Below, one piece after another: positions 1 to 5,493 of a DNA stretch of 5,493 nucleotides. The notes beneath the pieces were generated by a model, which was not told the DNA's origin, did no database searches, and worked only from the letters and a program-made list of their open reading frames with translations. Each line of letters begins with the position of its first letter. The stretch's first letter is position 1. Both the position numbers and the translations under genes were made by a program. Source of the DNA: Alphaproteobacteria bacterium (lineage in GTDB: Bacteria; Pseudomonadota; Alphaproteobacteria; Caulobacterales; Maricaulaceae); assembly GCA_030428405.1 (NCBI GenBank), contig JAUIEH010000217.1, positions 1-5,493 on the forward strand, read 5' to 3'.

Positions 1-645
1 GTCAGGTCGTGCGGAATGCGCATCGACCTCGTCCAATGCGTCATAGGTCGCCGCATCAAAACGTGTTGTCAGCGAGCCCGCCAAATGTCCGCCAGCGGAA
101 AACCCCATAACGCCGATGCGGTCGGGCTCGAGAGCGAATTCATCCGCGCGCGCCCGTATCAAACGTATGGCGCGCTGAGCATCCTGCAAAGACGCATCCG
201 CGCCAGCCTCATGGCCCTCGCCGGGCAGACGGTAGACCATCACGAAAACCGTGTAGCCGTCGGCCGCGAAACGTTCGGCGCACTCATAACCTTCCTTATC
301 CAGAACGACCCATCGATAGCCGCCGCCGGGAATCAGCAGGATCGCCGCGCCGTTGGGCGTTTCCGGCTCAAACACGGTGAGGCGCGGCTGCGTGACGCCG
401 AACGTATAGCGGTCGCGAATGATCTCGATGTCATCGCTGCGCTCATAGACGGCCTGCTCGAGAACGCCAACGAGATGCTCCGAGCCGGGCGCCGTTCCGC
501 CGGGCCATACATCAAGCGTCGAGCGTGTCGGTCCGTCCGGCGCCGTTTCGTCAATCCGCTCGCCTGGATAGGCGGTTTGAGCATGCGCGCATGCGCTAAG
601 CAGCACGGCAGTCACGCCAGCGATAAGTAGAGAACTGATCCGCAT
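1..645 (-). CDS. Exported alpha/beta hydrolase, esterase type (5' part; runs off left edge)
   Basis: This reading frame starts at ATG 645-643 and stays open for 215 codons to the window edge, so the C-terminus is missing. Residues 1-22 form a secretion signal: Arg2, a hydrophobic core, then L-S-A-C at 16-19, which fits a lipoprotein lipobox, followed by A-H-A at 20-22, which could instead be a signal peptidase I site. The body has the marks of an alpha/beta hydrolase: an oxyanion-hole segment PGGGY at 106-110, YRLP at 138-141, a helix DAQRAIRLIR at 155-164, and the nucleophile elbow GFSAGGHLA at 181-189 with Ser183 as the expected nucleophile. This combination resembles the acetyl esterase or xylan-esterase-like group (COG0657 type). 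The catalytic Asp and His should lie beyond the edge. GAGG six bases before the ATG serves as ribosome binding site. It follows the receptor gene on the same strand, which suggests a role in trimming acyl groups from an imported glycan; that role is inferred. The family is fairly sure, the substrate unknown. Confidence 0.87.
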   Translation of the reverse strand, partial: MRISSLLIAGVTAVLLSACAHAQTAYPGERIDETAPDGPTRSTLDVWPGGTAPGSEHLVGVLEQAVYERSDDIEIIRDRYTFGVTQPRLTVFEPETPNGAAILLIPGGGYRWVVLDKEGYECAERFAADGYTVFVMVYRLPGEGHEAGADASLQDAQRAIRLIRARADEFALEPDRIGVMGFSAGGHLAGSLTTRFDAATYDALDEVDAHSARPD

Positions 646-651
646 GTCTCG

Positions 652-655
652 CCTC
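652..655 (-). promoter_or_regulatory. Ribosome binding site of the hydrolase, abutting a terminator T-run
   Basis: Read on the minus strand, GAGG sits six bases before the ATG at 645 and supports that start. It begins at the base right after the eight-T run of the upstream terminator, leaving no room for a separate promoter between terminator and gene. Confidence 0.6.
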
Positions 656-689
656 AAAAAAAATGCCCGAGGCCGGCATGGCCTCGGGC
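656..689 (-). terminator. Intrinsic terminator after the TonB-dependent receptor gene
   Basis: On the minus strand the sequence forms a perfect 10-bp stem, GCCCGAGGCC pairing with GGCCTCGGGC (bases 689-680 with 674-665). It has a 5-base loop (679-675) and is followed by one A and eight Ts (663-656). The stem starts 28 bases past the receptor stop codon. GC-rich stem plus long T-run is the classic Rho-independent form. It works in the minus direction only, because there is no T-run on the other strand. It should end most receptor transcripts and limit readthrough into the hydrolase gene. Confidence 0.93.
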
Positions 690-717
690 TGCAAGTTGGG
701 GATAGGAGGGAGATAGA

Positions 718-3513
718 TCAGTTCCGAAGACGGATGCCGAAAAGATATTCCGTGCCCGTGTGATGGTACACGGTCGGCAGATCGGCCTGATCATACAGCT
801 GGTGTTCGAATTCATCCGTCAGGTTGATGGCTTCGAACGTGAACTCAACATTTTCGTTGAGGCGGTAGGACGAAGCGAAGTCCAGATTGAACGTCGAATC
901 GACGCCGCGCTCATTGCGTCCATTGCCGCTCGCAGCACGCGTGACATACGCGTCGCGATAAGCACCGGAGATGCGGGCGCTGAAGCGCTCGTCTTCATAA
1001 TAGAGCGTCGCGTTGAACGAGTTCGGCGAGAAGCCGATGATCTCGTCAGAGTCGACATAAGTGTAGTTGCCAAGGAAGCCGAAATTGCTCAAGGCGCCCG
1101 GCAGGAAGGTGAAGGGCTGCTGATAGACGAGTTCAACGCCCTGCAGCGAAGCTTCGCCGCCATTTTGCACCTGGCTGATCTCGACCGTCGGATCGCCGCC
1201 TGCATCCAACGCCACGCGCAGCGGGCTTGACGCCGGGGCCAGCGACACCGGCAGGCCAGTGGCGCTATACGGCAAGATGGTCGTGCCGCCCGAGGTGAAG
1301 AAGGAGTCGACGTCCTTGTAGAACAGACCGACCGCGAACAATGCTTCGTCCGCGAAATACCACTCAAACGACAGATCGAACGAGGTCGCGCGGAACGGAT
1401 CGAGCGCCGGATTGCCTGCATCGTAGGAGAACGGTTCGCCATTGAAGCTGTCGAGCGAACCGCCCGGCGTCAGATTGCCCAATGCCGGCCGCGCCATGAT
1501 GCGCGCAACGCCTGCGCGGACCAGGAAGTCCTCACGCAGCTCGAAGACTAAATTGGCCGAAGGCAACGTGTCCGTGTACCGATTGTCGAGCGTGACGTTG
1601 ACGCCGCCGACCAGACCGGTCGACGAAATCTCGGTTTCGACATAGCGCACGCCGACATCGCCGCGCACGGGGATGGCGCCGAGCATGAACTCGAAATCGG
1701 CTTGCGTCCAAAAGCCAAGATCCGACTCTTCAACGCTGCGAATATTGCCGTCACGCGCCGTGCCGGCGATCGAGTAAAGATCGATGAGTTGGGCTGCTGC
1801 ATCGACATTGGCTGACACCCAAGAGGTCGGCGTGCCCGCCGGCAGATCCAAGCCGGACCCGAAGCCGCTCAGCGTGCCCACAAGGCTGCCCGTCAATGGC
1901 GCGCCTGGAATGTCGTCGGTGCCGTCATTGTCGAGATCACAGTCATAAACGCCGCTGTCGCAGAGGCGCGAACCCATCGTGCTTTCGCGTCTGAACTCCG
2001 TCGTCGCGAACCCAAACCGGCGCCAGCTCACGCCGCCGCTCAGCGAGAAGCGGTCATTCACGTCATATTCCAGGAAGCCGGAAACGTGGTCATAGCTGTT
2101 GTCCACCGTCTGCGGACGGTCGCGGAATTCCGTGAACGCCCACTGGCTCGGGTCCGTGACGTCGAGCGAGCCATACGAAATCGCCGGCGTCTGGAGATCG
2201 CCGCGGAAGTCGTAGGAATAGCCCGTCACCGGCGCGACGGCGTCGAACAGGATTGTCGTCTGACGCGGCACGGAATGATTGGATTCCACCATGCCCGCGA
2301 GCGCGCCGCCGCGGAGACGGTCAGTGAAATCATGCGTGATGTTGAACGTGAACTGGGTGAAGTCGGTTTCGAGCTCGTCAAAACGATGCTCGGAACGGAT
2401 CGGATGCGTGCCATTGCCGACCGGGGCGACGTTCAAGGTCGCGGAATCGACGATGTTGCGCGAGGGATCGATCGTCAGCTGCGTGATGTCGATGAATTGC
2501 TGCTGCGAACGAATGAACAGCTCGAGAAACTCTTCATCACGCGTTGCATTGAACTGCGAATAAAGCGCGTCGAACGAAATCTCGGTGCGGTTGGTCGGGC
2601 GGAACTGCAGCGAGCCTGTGATGCCCAGACGTTCCTGCTCGTGCGTCAGACGTCCGTAGCGCGGAATCCGCGGCGTATATGTCAGCGAGCTGGAATTGAC
2701 CGACGCACAGCCTGGATCGGCCGGATTTGCGCCGCAATCTACGCCGAGCACGGAGTTGAAATTGCCGTCGTCCCAGCGAACCGAGGAGAAGCCCTCTTCC
2801 ACGATCGAACGATCAGAATATGCAAACGAAACCAGGAAGCCGATGCGCTCGGACGGGTCCGTGTGCGAGATCAGGGCCGCGACGCGCGGTGACCACTCTT
2901 CAGACAGATCATTCCAGCCCATTTGCGCAGAGCCGGAAATCGTCAAGCCTTCGCCATAGTCGAACGGGCGAGCCGTGCGAAGATCGACCGTGGCGCCGAG
3001 CGCGCCTTCTTCAACGTCAGCGGACGCCGTCTTGCGCACGATGATCTGATTGAAGAGGTCGGACGAGAACGTGTTGAAGTCAAAACCGCGGCTGCGGTTG
3101 GAGCCGCCCGAAGAGTCCGTCGAACCCGTCGTGTTCATCGCTTCCATGCCGTTGATGCGGATGCGGTTGAACTGAGCCGGGAGACCACGAACCGTGATGC
3201 GGCGGCCTTCGCCGTTCACGCGGTCAATGGCGACGCCGGGGATGCGCTGCAGCGATTCAGCGAGGTTGAGATCCGGGAAGTCGGCGATGTCCTCGGCGAG
3301 GATAGCGTCGACGACGCCAGCGGACTCGCGCTTGACGTCCAGGCCGGCGCTCAAGCTGCCGCGGAAGCCACGAACGATAATGACTTCAGGGCGTTCGCCG
3401 GAAGCGGTTTCGTCTTGCGCCAAAGCCGGCGCGCCGGCCGCCAGAAGCATTCCGATGGGCGCAGCGCCCAGTAATAGTGAGAGCTTGCGCTTGCGCGCGC
3501 CAAACAAAGACAT
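718..3513 (-). CDS. TonB-dependent outer-membrane receptor, Xanthomonas/Caulobacter type
   Basis: This is a complete 931-residue protein, a usual length for the TIGR01782-like group of TonB-dependent receptors, which import sugars and other ligands across the outer membrane using TonB energy. A signal peptide covers residues 1-32, with basic residues 7-10, a Leu/Ala core and cleavage after A-L-A. A likely TonB box, EVIIV, lies at 43-47. The plug follows at about 48-180, with VRGFRGSL at 47-54, a segment LAESLQRIPGVAIDR at 84-98 and ITVRGL at 106-111. The beta-barrel fills the rest, with the family-typical ARP at 674-676 and NLTDE at 897-901 near the end. There is no extra N-terminal signalling domain, so FecA-type sigma control is not expected. 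Two short Cys-bounded segments (C260/C269 and C518/C525) probably lie in surface loops. The last residue is Asn rather than the usual aromatic. It is transcribed divergently from zwf, with palindromic operators upstream, so a sugar ligand is likely but unproven. Confidence 0.96.
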   Translation of the reverse strand: MSLFGARKRKLSLLLGAAPIGMLLAAGAPALAQDETASGERPEVIIVRGFRGSLSAGLDVKRESAGVVDAILAEDIADFPDLNLAESLQRIPGVAIDRVNGEGRRITVRGLPAQFNRIRINGMEAMNTTGSTDSSGGSNRSRGFDFNTFSSDLFNQIIVRKTASADVEEGALGATVDLRTARPFDYGEGLTISGSAQMGWNDLSEEWSPRVAALISHTDPSERIGFLVSFAYSDRSIVEEGFSSVRWDDGNFNSVLGVDCGANPADPGCASVNSSSLTYTPRIPRYGRLTHEQERLGITGSLQFRPTNRTEISFDALYSQFNATRDEEFLELFIRSQQQFIDITQLTIDPSRNIVDSATLNVAPVGNGTHPIRSEHRFDELETDFTQFTFNITHDFTDRLRGGALAGMVESNHSVPRQTTILFDAVAPVTGYSYDFRGDLQTPAISYGSLDVTDPSQWAFTEFRDRPQTVDNSYDHVSGFLEYDVNDRFSLSGGVSWRRFGFATTEFRRESTMGSRLCDSGVYDCDLDNDGTDDIPGAPLTGSLVGTLSGFGSGLDLPAGTPTSWVSANVDAAAQLIDLYSIAGTARDGNIRSVEESDLGFWTQADFEFMLGAIPVRGDVGVRYVETEISSTGLVGGVNVTLDNRYTDTLPSANLVFELREDFLVRAGVARIMARPALGNLTPGGSLDSFNGEPFSYDAGNPALDPFRATSFDLSFEWYFADEALFAVGLFYKDVDSFFTSGGTTILPYSATGLPVSLAPASSPLRVALDAGGDPTVEISQVQNGGEASLQGVELVYQQPFTFLPGALSNFGFLGNYTYVDSDEIIGFSPNSFNATLYYEDERFSARISGAYRDAYVTRAASGNGRNERGVDSTFNLDFASSYRLNENVEFTFEAINLTDEFEHQLYDQADLPTVYHHTGTEYLFGIRLRN

Positions 3514-3518
3514 CGATT

Positions 3519-3527
3519 CCTCCCCTC
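3519..3527 (-). promoter_or_regulatory. Strong ribosome binding site of the receptor gene
   Basis: On the minus strand GAGGGGAGG ends five bases before the ATG at 3513. This near-ideal Shine-Dalgarno sequence fixes the start codon and suggests high translation, as expected for an abundant outer-membrane protein. Confidence 0.88.
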
Positions 3528-3592
3528 ATGCGCCCGGCTTTGCCGGTCCGCAAATCTCACGCCCCCAACAACCGGGCGCACGCTCATTAACT

Positions 3593-3608
3593 ATGACACC
3601 GGTATCAT
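3593..3608. promoter_or_regulatory. Palindromic operator 1, LacI-family-like
   Basis: ATGACACCGGTATCAT is a 16-base palindrome with 7 of 8 arm positions paired; only the C/A pair at 3597/3604 breaks symmetry. An even-length palindrome around a central CG is typical of LacI-family repressor sites. It lies about 80 bases upstream of the receptor start codon, a sensible place to block transcription. The regulator is not in the window, so the family assignment is inferred from the shape of the site and its repetition at 3684. Confidence 0.7.
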
Positions 3609-3622
3609 TTCGGCGCCGAATT

Positions 3623-3630
3623 GGTGTAGC
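3623..3630 (-). promoter_or_regulatory. Possible -10 element of the receptor promoter
   Basis: On the minus strand GCTACACC matches 7 of 8 positions of the GCTANAWC -10 element described for Caulobacter housekeeping promoters. No good TTGAC-type -35 is seen at the right distance, so this is tentative. If it is used, transcription would start near 3616 and operator 1 would lie just downstream of the start point, fitting simple repression. Confidence 0.28.
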
Positions 3631-3683
3631 TCTGTTTCGTCCTCGATATTTACGGACAGCCTGCCATGCACCATTACAAAATA

Positions 3684-3697
3684 TGACACCGGTGACA
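3684..3697. promoter_or_regulatory. Palindromic operator 2, LacI-family-like
   Basis: TGACACCGGTGACA pairs at 6 of 7 arm positions, with one break at 3686/3695. It shares ATATGACACCGGT-type sequence with operator 1: the 12 bases TATGACACCGGT are identical (3592-3603 and 3682-3693). The two centres are 90 bases apart. Each copy is imperfect in a different base of its right arm, so the shared ideal site is probably TGACACCGGTGTCA. Two such sites in one promoter region suggest cooperative or looping repression. Confidence 0.7.
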
Positions 3698-3817
3698 ATC
3701 CCGCCTCTCAGGTCGAAAACACACCAGACCTCTCGTTGCTGTTGGGTTTCCGAGGACTGTCACAAAAGAAGCACACCCATCTTTGGCGAGACCTGTCGGC
3801 GGCGCCGGCGAAATAGA

Positions 3818-3837
3818 AAGTCGAATTAAGTCGTAAT
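3818..3837 (+). repeat. Short imperfect 10-bp tandem repeat
   Basis: AAGTCGAATT is followed directly by AAGTCGTAAT: the first six bases are identical and the rest AT-rich. The period is close to one helical turn and the pair lies in the zwf upstream region. It may be a direct-repeat protein site or chance; nothing else supports a function. Confidence 0.3.
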
Positions 3838-3954
3838 GCGCGGGTCAAAGCCTCAGATCGTAGTGGCGTGCCTGCGCGATCCCTGCGCGCGCCGTGACGA
3901 GCCGGAATTCTCACCCAACGCCGCGCTCGAGGATGCTTGAACGGCGAGCAGCTT

Positions 3955-3968
3955 CGCCACCGGTTTCG
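3955..3968. promoter_or_regulatory. Degenerate third ACCGGT-centred site upstream of zwf
   Basis: CGCCACCGGTTTCG keeps the ACCGGT core and matches the deduced operator TGACACCGGTGTCA at 10 of 14 positions. Its centre is 98 bases upstream of the zwf ATG. A weak promoter, TTCGCC (3953-3958), 19 bases, CATAAA (3978-3983), would overlap it. Such a match can occur by chance in GC-rich DNA, so this is only a candidate. Confidence 0.22.
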
Positions 3969-4059
3969 ATCCGTCCGCATAAATGCAATGCTGCACAGCA
4001 GCAAAACGCGAGCGCGGCGTTTGAACCGCGCCGTACGGCGGCAAGGAACACTGCGAGAT

Positions 4060-5493
4060 ATGACGGTCGATCTGCTCTCCCCCGCGAAAAGCCAGCCTGG
4101 CGCGCGCCTCGTTCCAGTGGCGCCGTTCAGCATCGTGATCTTCGGCGGCACAGGCGATCTGGCGCTTCGAAAGATCCTGCCGGCTCTGTTTCACCGCTGG
4201 TGCGACGGCCAGGTGCCCGAGACCAGCCGCATCATCGCGGTCTCGCGTTCCGACATTTCGACCGACGATTACCTGGAGATGGTGCGCGCGCGCCTCGTCG
4301 AGACGTCCACGGACGACGCCTCTGTGAAAGCGCGCTTCGCGGAGTTCGCCGGACTTGTGCGCTATCACGCCGGAGACGTGCTGGCCGACGGCTTTGACTG
4401 GGATGCTTTGTCCCGCGAAATCGGACCGGACGAGCAGAATATCCGATTGTTTTATCTCGCATTGCCGCCTGGCCTCTTCGGCCCGGTGTGCGACCGCTTG
4501 AAGTCGGCCGGCCTGAATACGGCGCGCGCGCGGATCGTTTTGGAAAAGCCCATCGGCGAAGACCTCGCCTCCGCCAAGGCGATCAATGACGCCGTGGGCG
4601 CAGCGTTCGAAGAGCGCGCGATATTCCGTATCGACCACTATCTCGGCAAGGAGACAGTTCAAAACCTGCTGGTGTTGAGATTCGCCAACTCCCTGTTCGA
4701 GCCGATGTGGAATTCGCAAGGCGTCGACCATGTCCAGATCACGGTCGCTGAGACCGTCGGCGCTGGCGATCGGACCAGCTATTATGACGGCGCAGGCGCT
4801 TTGCGCGACATGGTCCAAAACCACCTCTTGCAGCTTCTCTGCCTTGTCGCGATGGAGCCGCCGCGCAATCTCGAAGCCGACGCGGTGCGCGATGAGAAAC
4901 TCAAAGTGCTCGGCGCATTGCGTCCGATCGGACAGGATGATGTTTCTTCACTGACGGTGCGCGGCCAATACGGGGCCGGCGCCATGAATGGGGAGGCGGT
5001 GCCCGGCTATGCGGATGAAATCGGCCGCGCGTCGCGCACGGAGACATTTGTCGCCGTGAAGGCTTTCATCGATAATTGGCGCTGGGCGAACACGCCTTTT
5101 TATCTGCGCACCGGCAAGCGCATGCCGGAGCGCCACTCCGAGATCGTCGTGCAGTTTCATCCCGTGCCTCACCAGGTGGTCAAATCCGATTCCGGACGCG
5201 CGCGCCCCAATCGGCTGGTCATTCGTCTGCAGCCGGATGAAGGCGTGAAGCTGCTGCTGACCACGAAAGACCCCGGCCCCGGCGGCATGCGCTTGCGCTA
5301 TGTGCCGCTCAATCTCAGCTTCGCCGATACATTCGGCGCGCGCTATCCTGACGCCTATGAACGCCTGCTCATGGCGGTCGTGCGCGACGATCTTTCCCTG
5401 TTCATGCGCCGTGACGAAGTTGAGGCTGCATGGCGGTGGATCGACACGGTGGTCGAAGCCTGGGAAAGCGAGGAAACCGAACTATATCGATAT
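4060..5493 (+). CDS. zwf: Glucose-6-phosphate 1-dehydrogenase (3' end beyond window)
   Basis: This enzyme oxidises glucose-6-phosphate to 6-phosphogluconolactone with NADP+ in the cytoplasm, the entry step of the oxidative pentose-phosphate and Entner-Doudoroff routes. The frame is open for 478 codons to the edge; family members are about 480-500 residues, so only the last few are missing. The N-terminal Rossmann motif GGTGDLA is at 29-35, and Arg63 in SRS after the second strand suits binding of the NADP 2'-phosphate. EKPIG is at 162-166, the active-site signature IDHYLGKE at 191-198, the general base in MVQNHLLQ is His255, and the substrate-binding RTGKR is at 350-354. All expected key residues are present. 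ATG 4060 gives the normal distance to the first strand and has AAGGA at 4043-4047, a rather long 12-base spacing. An in-frame ATG at 3988 would add 24 arginine-rich residues unlike this family, and GTG at 4117 is a shorter option. It is divergent from the receptor; related bacteria often have pgl, edd and glk after zwf, but that lies outside this window. Confidence 0.97.
   Translation, partial: MTVDLLSPAKSQPGARLVPVAPFSIVIFGGTGDLALRKILPALFHRWCDGQVPETSRIIAVSRSDISTDDYLEMVRARLVETSTDDASVKARFAEFAGLVRYHAGDVLADGFDWDALSREIGPDEQNIRLFYLALPPGLFGPVCDRLKSAGLNTARARIVLEKPIGEDLASAKAINDAVGAAFEERAIFRIDHYLGKETVQNLLVLRFANSLFEPMWNSQGVDHVQITVAETVGAGDRTSYYDGAGALRDMVQNHLLQLLCLVAMEPPRNLEADAVRDEKLKVLGALRPIGQDDVSSLTVRGQYGAGAMNGEAVPGYADEIGRASRTETFVAVKAFIDNWRWANTPFYLRTGKRMPERHSEIVVQFHPVPHQVVKSDSGRARPNRLVIRLQPDEGVKLLLTTKDPGPGGMRLRYVPLNLSFADTFGARYPDAYERLLMAVVRDDLSLFMRRDEVEAAWRWIDTVVEAWESEETELYRY

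Larger units (their letters stand above)
3514..4059. other. Divergent intergenic region between receptor and zwf
   Basis: This 546-base gap holds no convincing gene. Open frames that cross it have no good ribosome binding site, continue antisense or out of frame into zwf, and encode arginine-rich sequence typical of GC-rich shadows. It does hold the two ACCGGT-centred palindromes at 3593-3608 and 3684-3697, a weaker third copy at 3955-3968, a possible receptor promoter element at 3623-3630, and a short tandem repeat at 3818-3837. A weak plus-strand promoter can be drawn as TTGGTG (3621-3626), 18 bases, GATATT (3645-3650), but the match is poor. Bases 3700-3815 show nothing I can interpret. 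The long distance from the strong palindromes to zwf (over 360 bases) suggests that zwf has its own promoter further right. Confidence 0.7.

Noticed and set aside
16..630. Plus-strand open frame of 204 codons at the left edge
   Set aside because: The opposite strand encodes a hydrolase with a signal peptide, PGGGY and GFSAGGHLA motifs, so the plus-strand frame is a shadow.
2086..2892. Plus-strand open frame of 268 codons inside the receptor gene
   Set aside because: It is antisense to the receptor, which has full family motifs throughout. Its product is arginine-rich with no known features, so it is a shadow frame.
3587..3594. TTAACTAT, close to the TTAACCAT element bound by the cell-cycle regulator CtrA
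   Set aside because: It is a single half-site with one mismatch that partly overlaps operator 1, and no second half-site is seen at the usual spacing. Chance is the simpler explanation.
3988..4059. Upstream in-frame ATG as an alternative zwf start
   Set aside because: It would add 24 arginine-rich residues that do not resemble the N-terminus of this enzyme family, whereas ATG 4060 gives the usual spacing to the nucleotide-binding motif.
3708..4151. Minus-strand open frame of 147 codons across the intergenic region
   Set aside because: It is arginine-rich, has no recognisable domain, and overlaps the conserved 5' end of zwf in antisense.
3853..4824. Long minus-strand open frame (323 codons) opposite the start of zwf
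   Set aside because: It lies antisense to well-conserved zwf codons, has no recognisable domain and no good ribosome binding site, and is explained by high GC at third codon positions of zwf.

Overview
The window is GC-rich DNA with the look of an alphaproteobacterium of the Caulobacterales/Hyphomonadaceae kind. That placement is an inference from three things: a TonB-dependent receptor of the Xanthomonas/Caulobacter type, a glucose-6-phosphate dehydrogenase with alphaproteobacterial features, and the gene arrangement. The fragment looks like chromosomal sugar-utilisation DNA. I see no mobile element, CRISPR array, tRNA or rRNA.

Layout from left to right. (1) Bases 1-645, minus strand: the N-terminal 215 codons of an exported alpha/beta hydrolase (esterase type) that runs off the left edge. 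(2) Bases 656-689: a perfect intrinsic terminator on the minus strand, whose T-run ends directly against the hydrolase ribosome binding site. (3) Bases 718-3513, minus strand: a complete 931-residue TonB-dependent outer-membrane receptor with a signal peptide and a strong ribosome binding site. (4) Bases 3514-4059: a 546-base divergent intergenic region with no convincing gene. It carries two near-perfect palindromes of the form TGAYACCGGTGWCA, which resemble LacI-family operators, plus a weaker third ACCGGT-centred site nearer the rightward gene. (5) Bases 4060-5493, plus strand: glucose-6-phosphate dehydrogenase (zwf), nearly complete but open at the right edge.

Working model, mostly inferred. 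A glucose-containing oligosaccharide or other sugar ligand is taken across the outer membrane by the receptor. The esterase may remove acyl groups from the substrate in the periplasm or at the membrane. Glucose-6-phosphate made from the sugar then enters the Entner-Doudoroff or pentose-phosphate route through Zwf. A LacI-type repressor encoded outside the window may control one or both divergent units through the paired palindromes. The substrate cannot be read from the sequence.

Nothing here is clearly a new system. The points most worth a second look are the paired operators, the terminator fused to the downstream ribosome binding site, and an unusual aspartate-rich, cysteine-bounded loop in the receptor.
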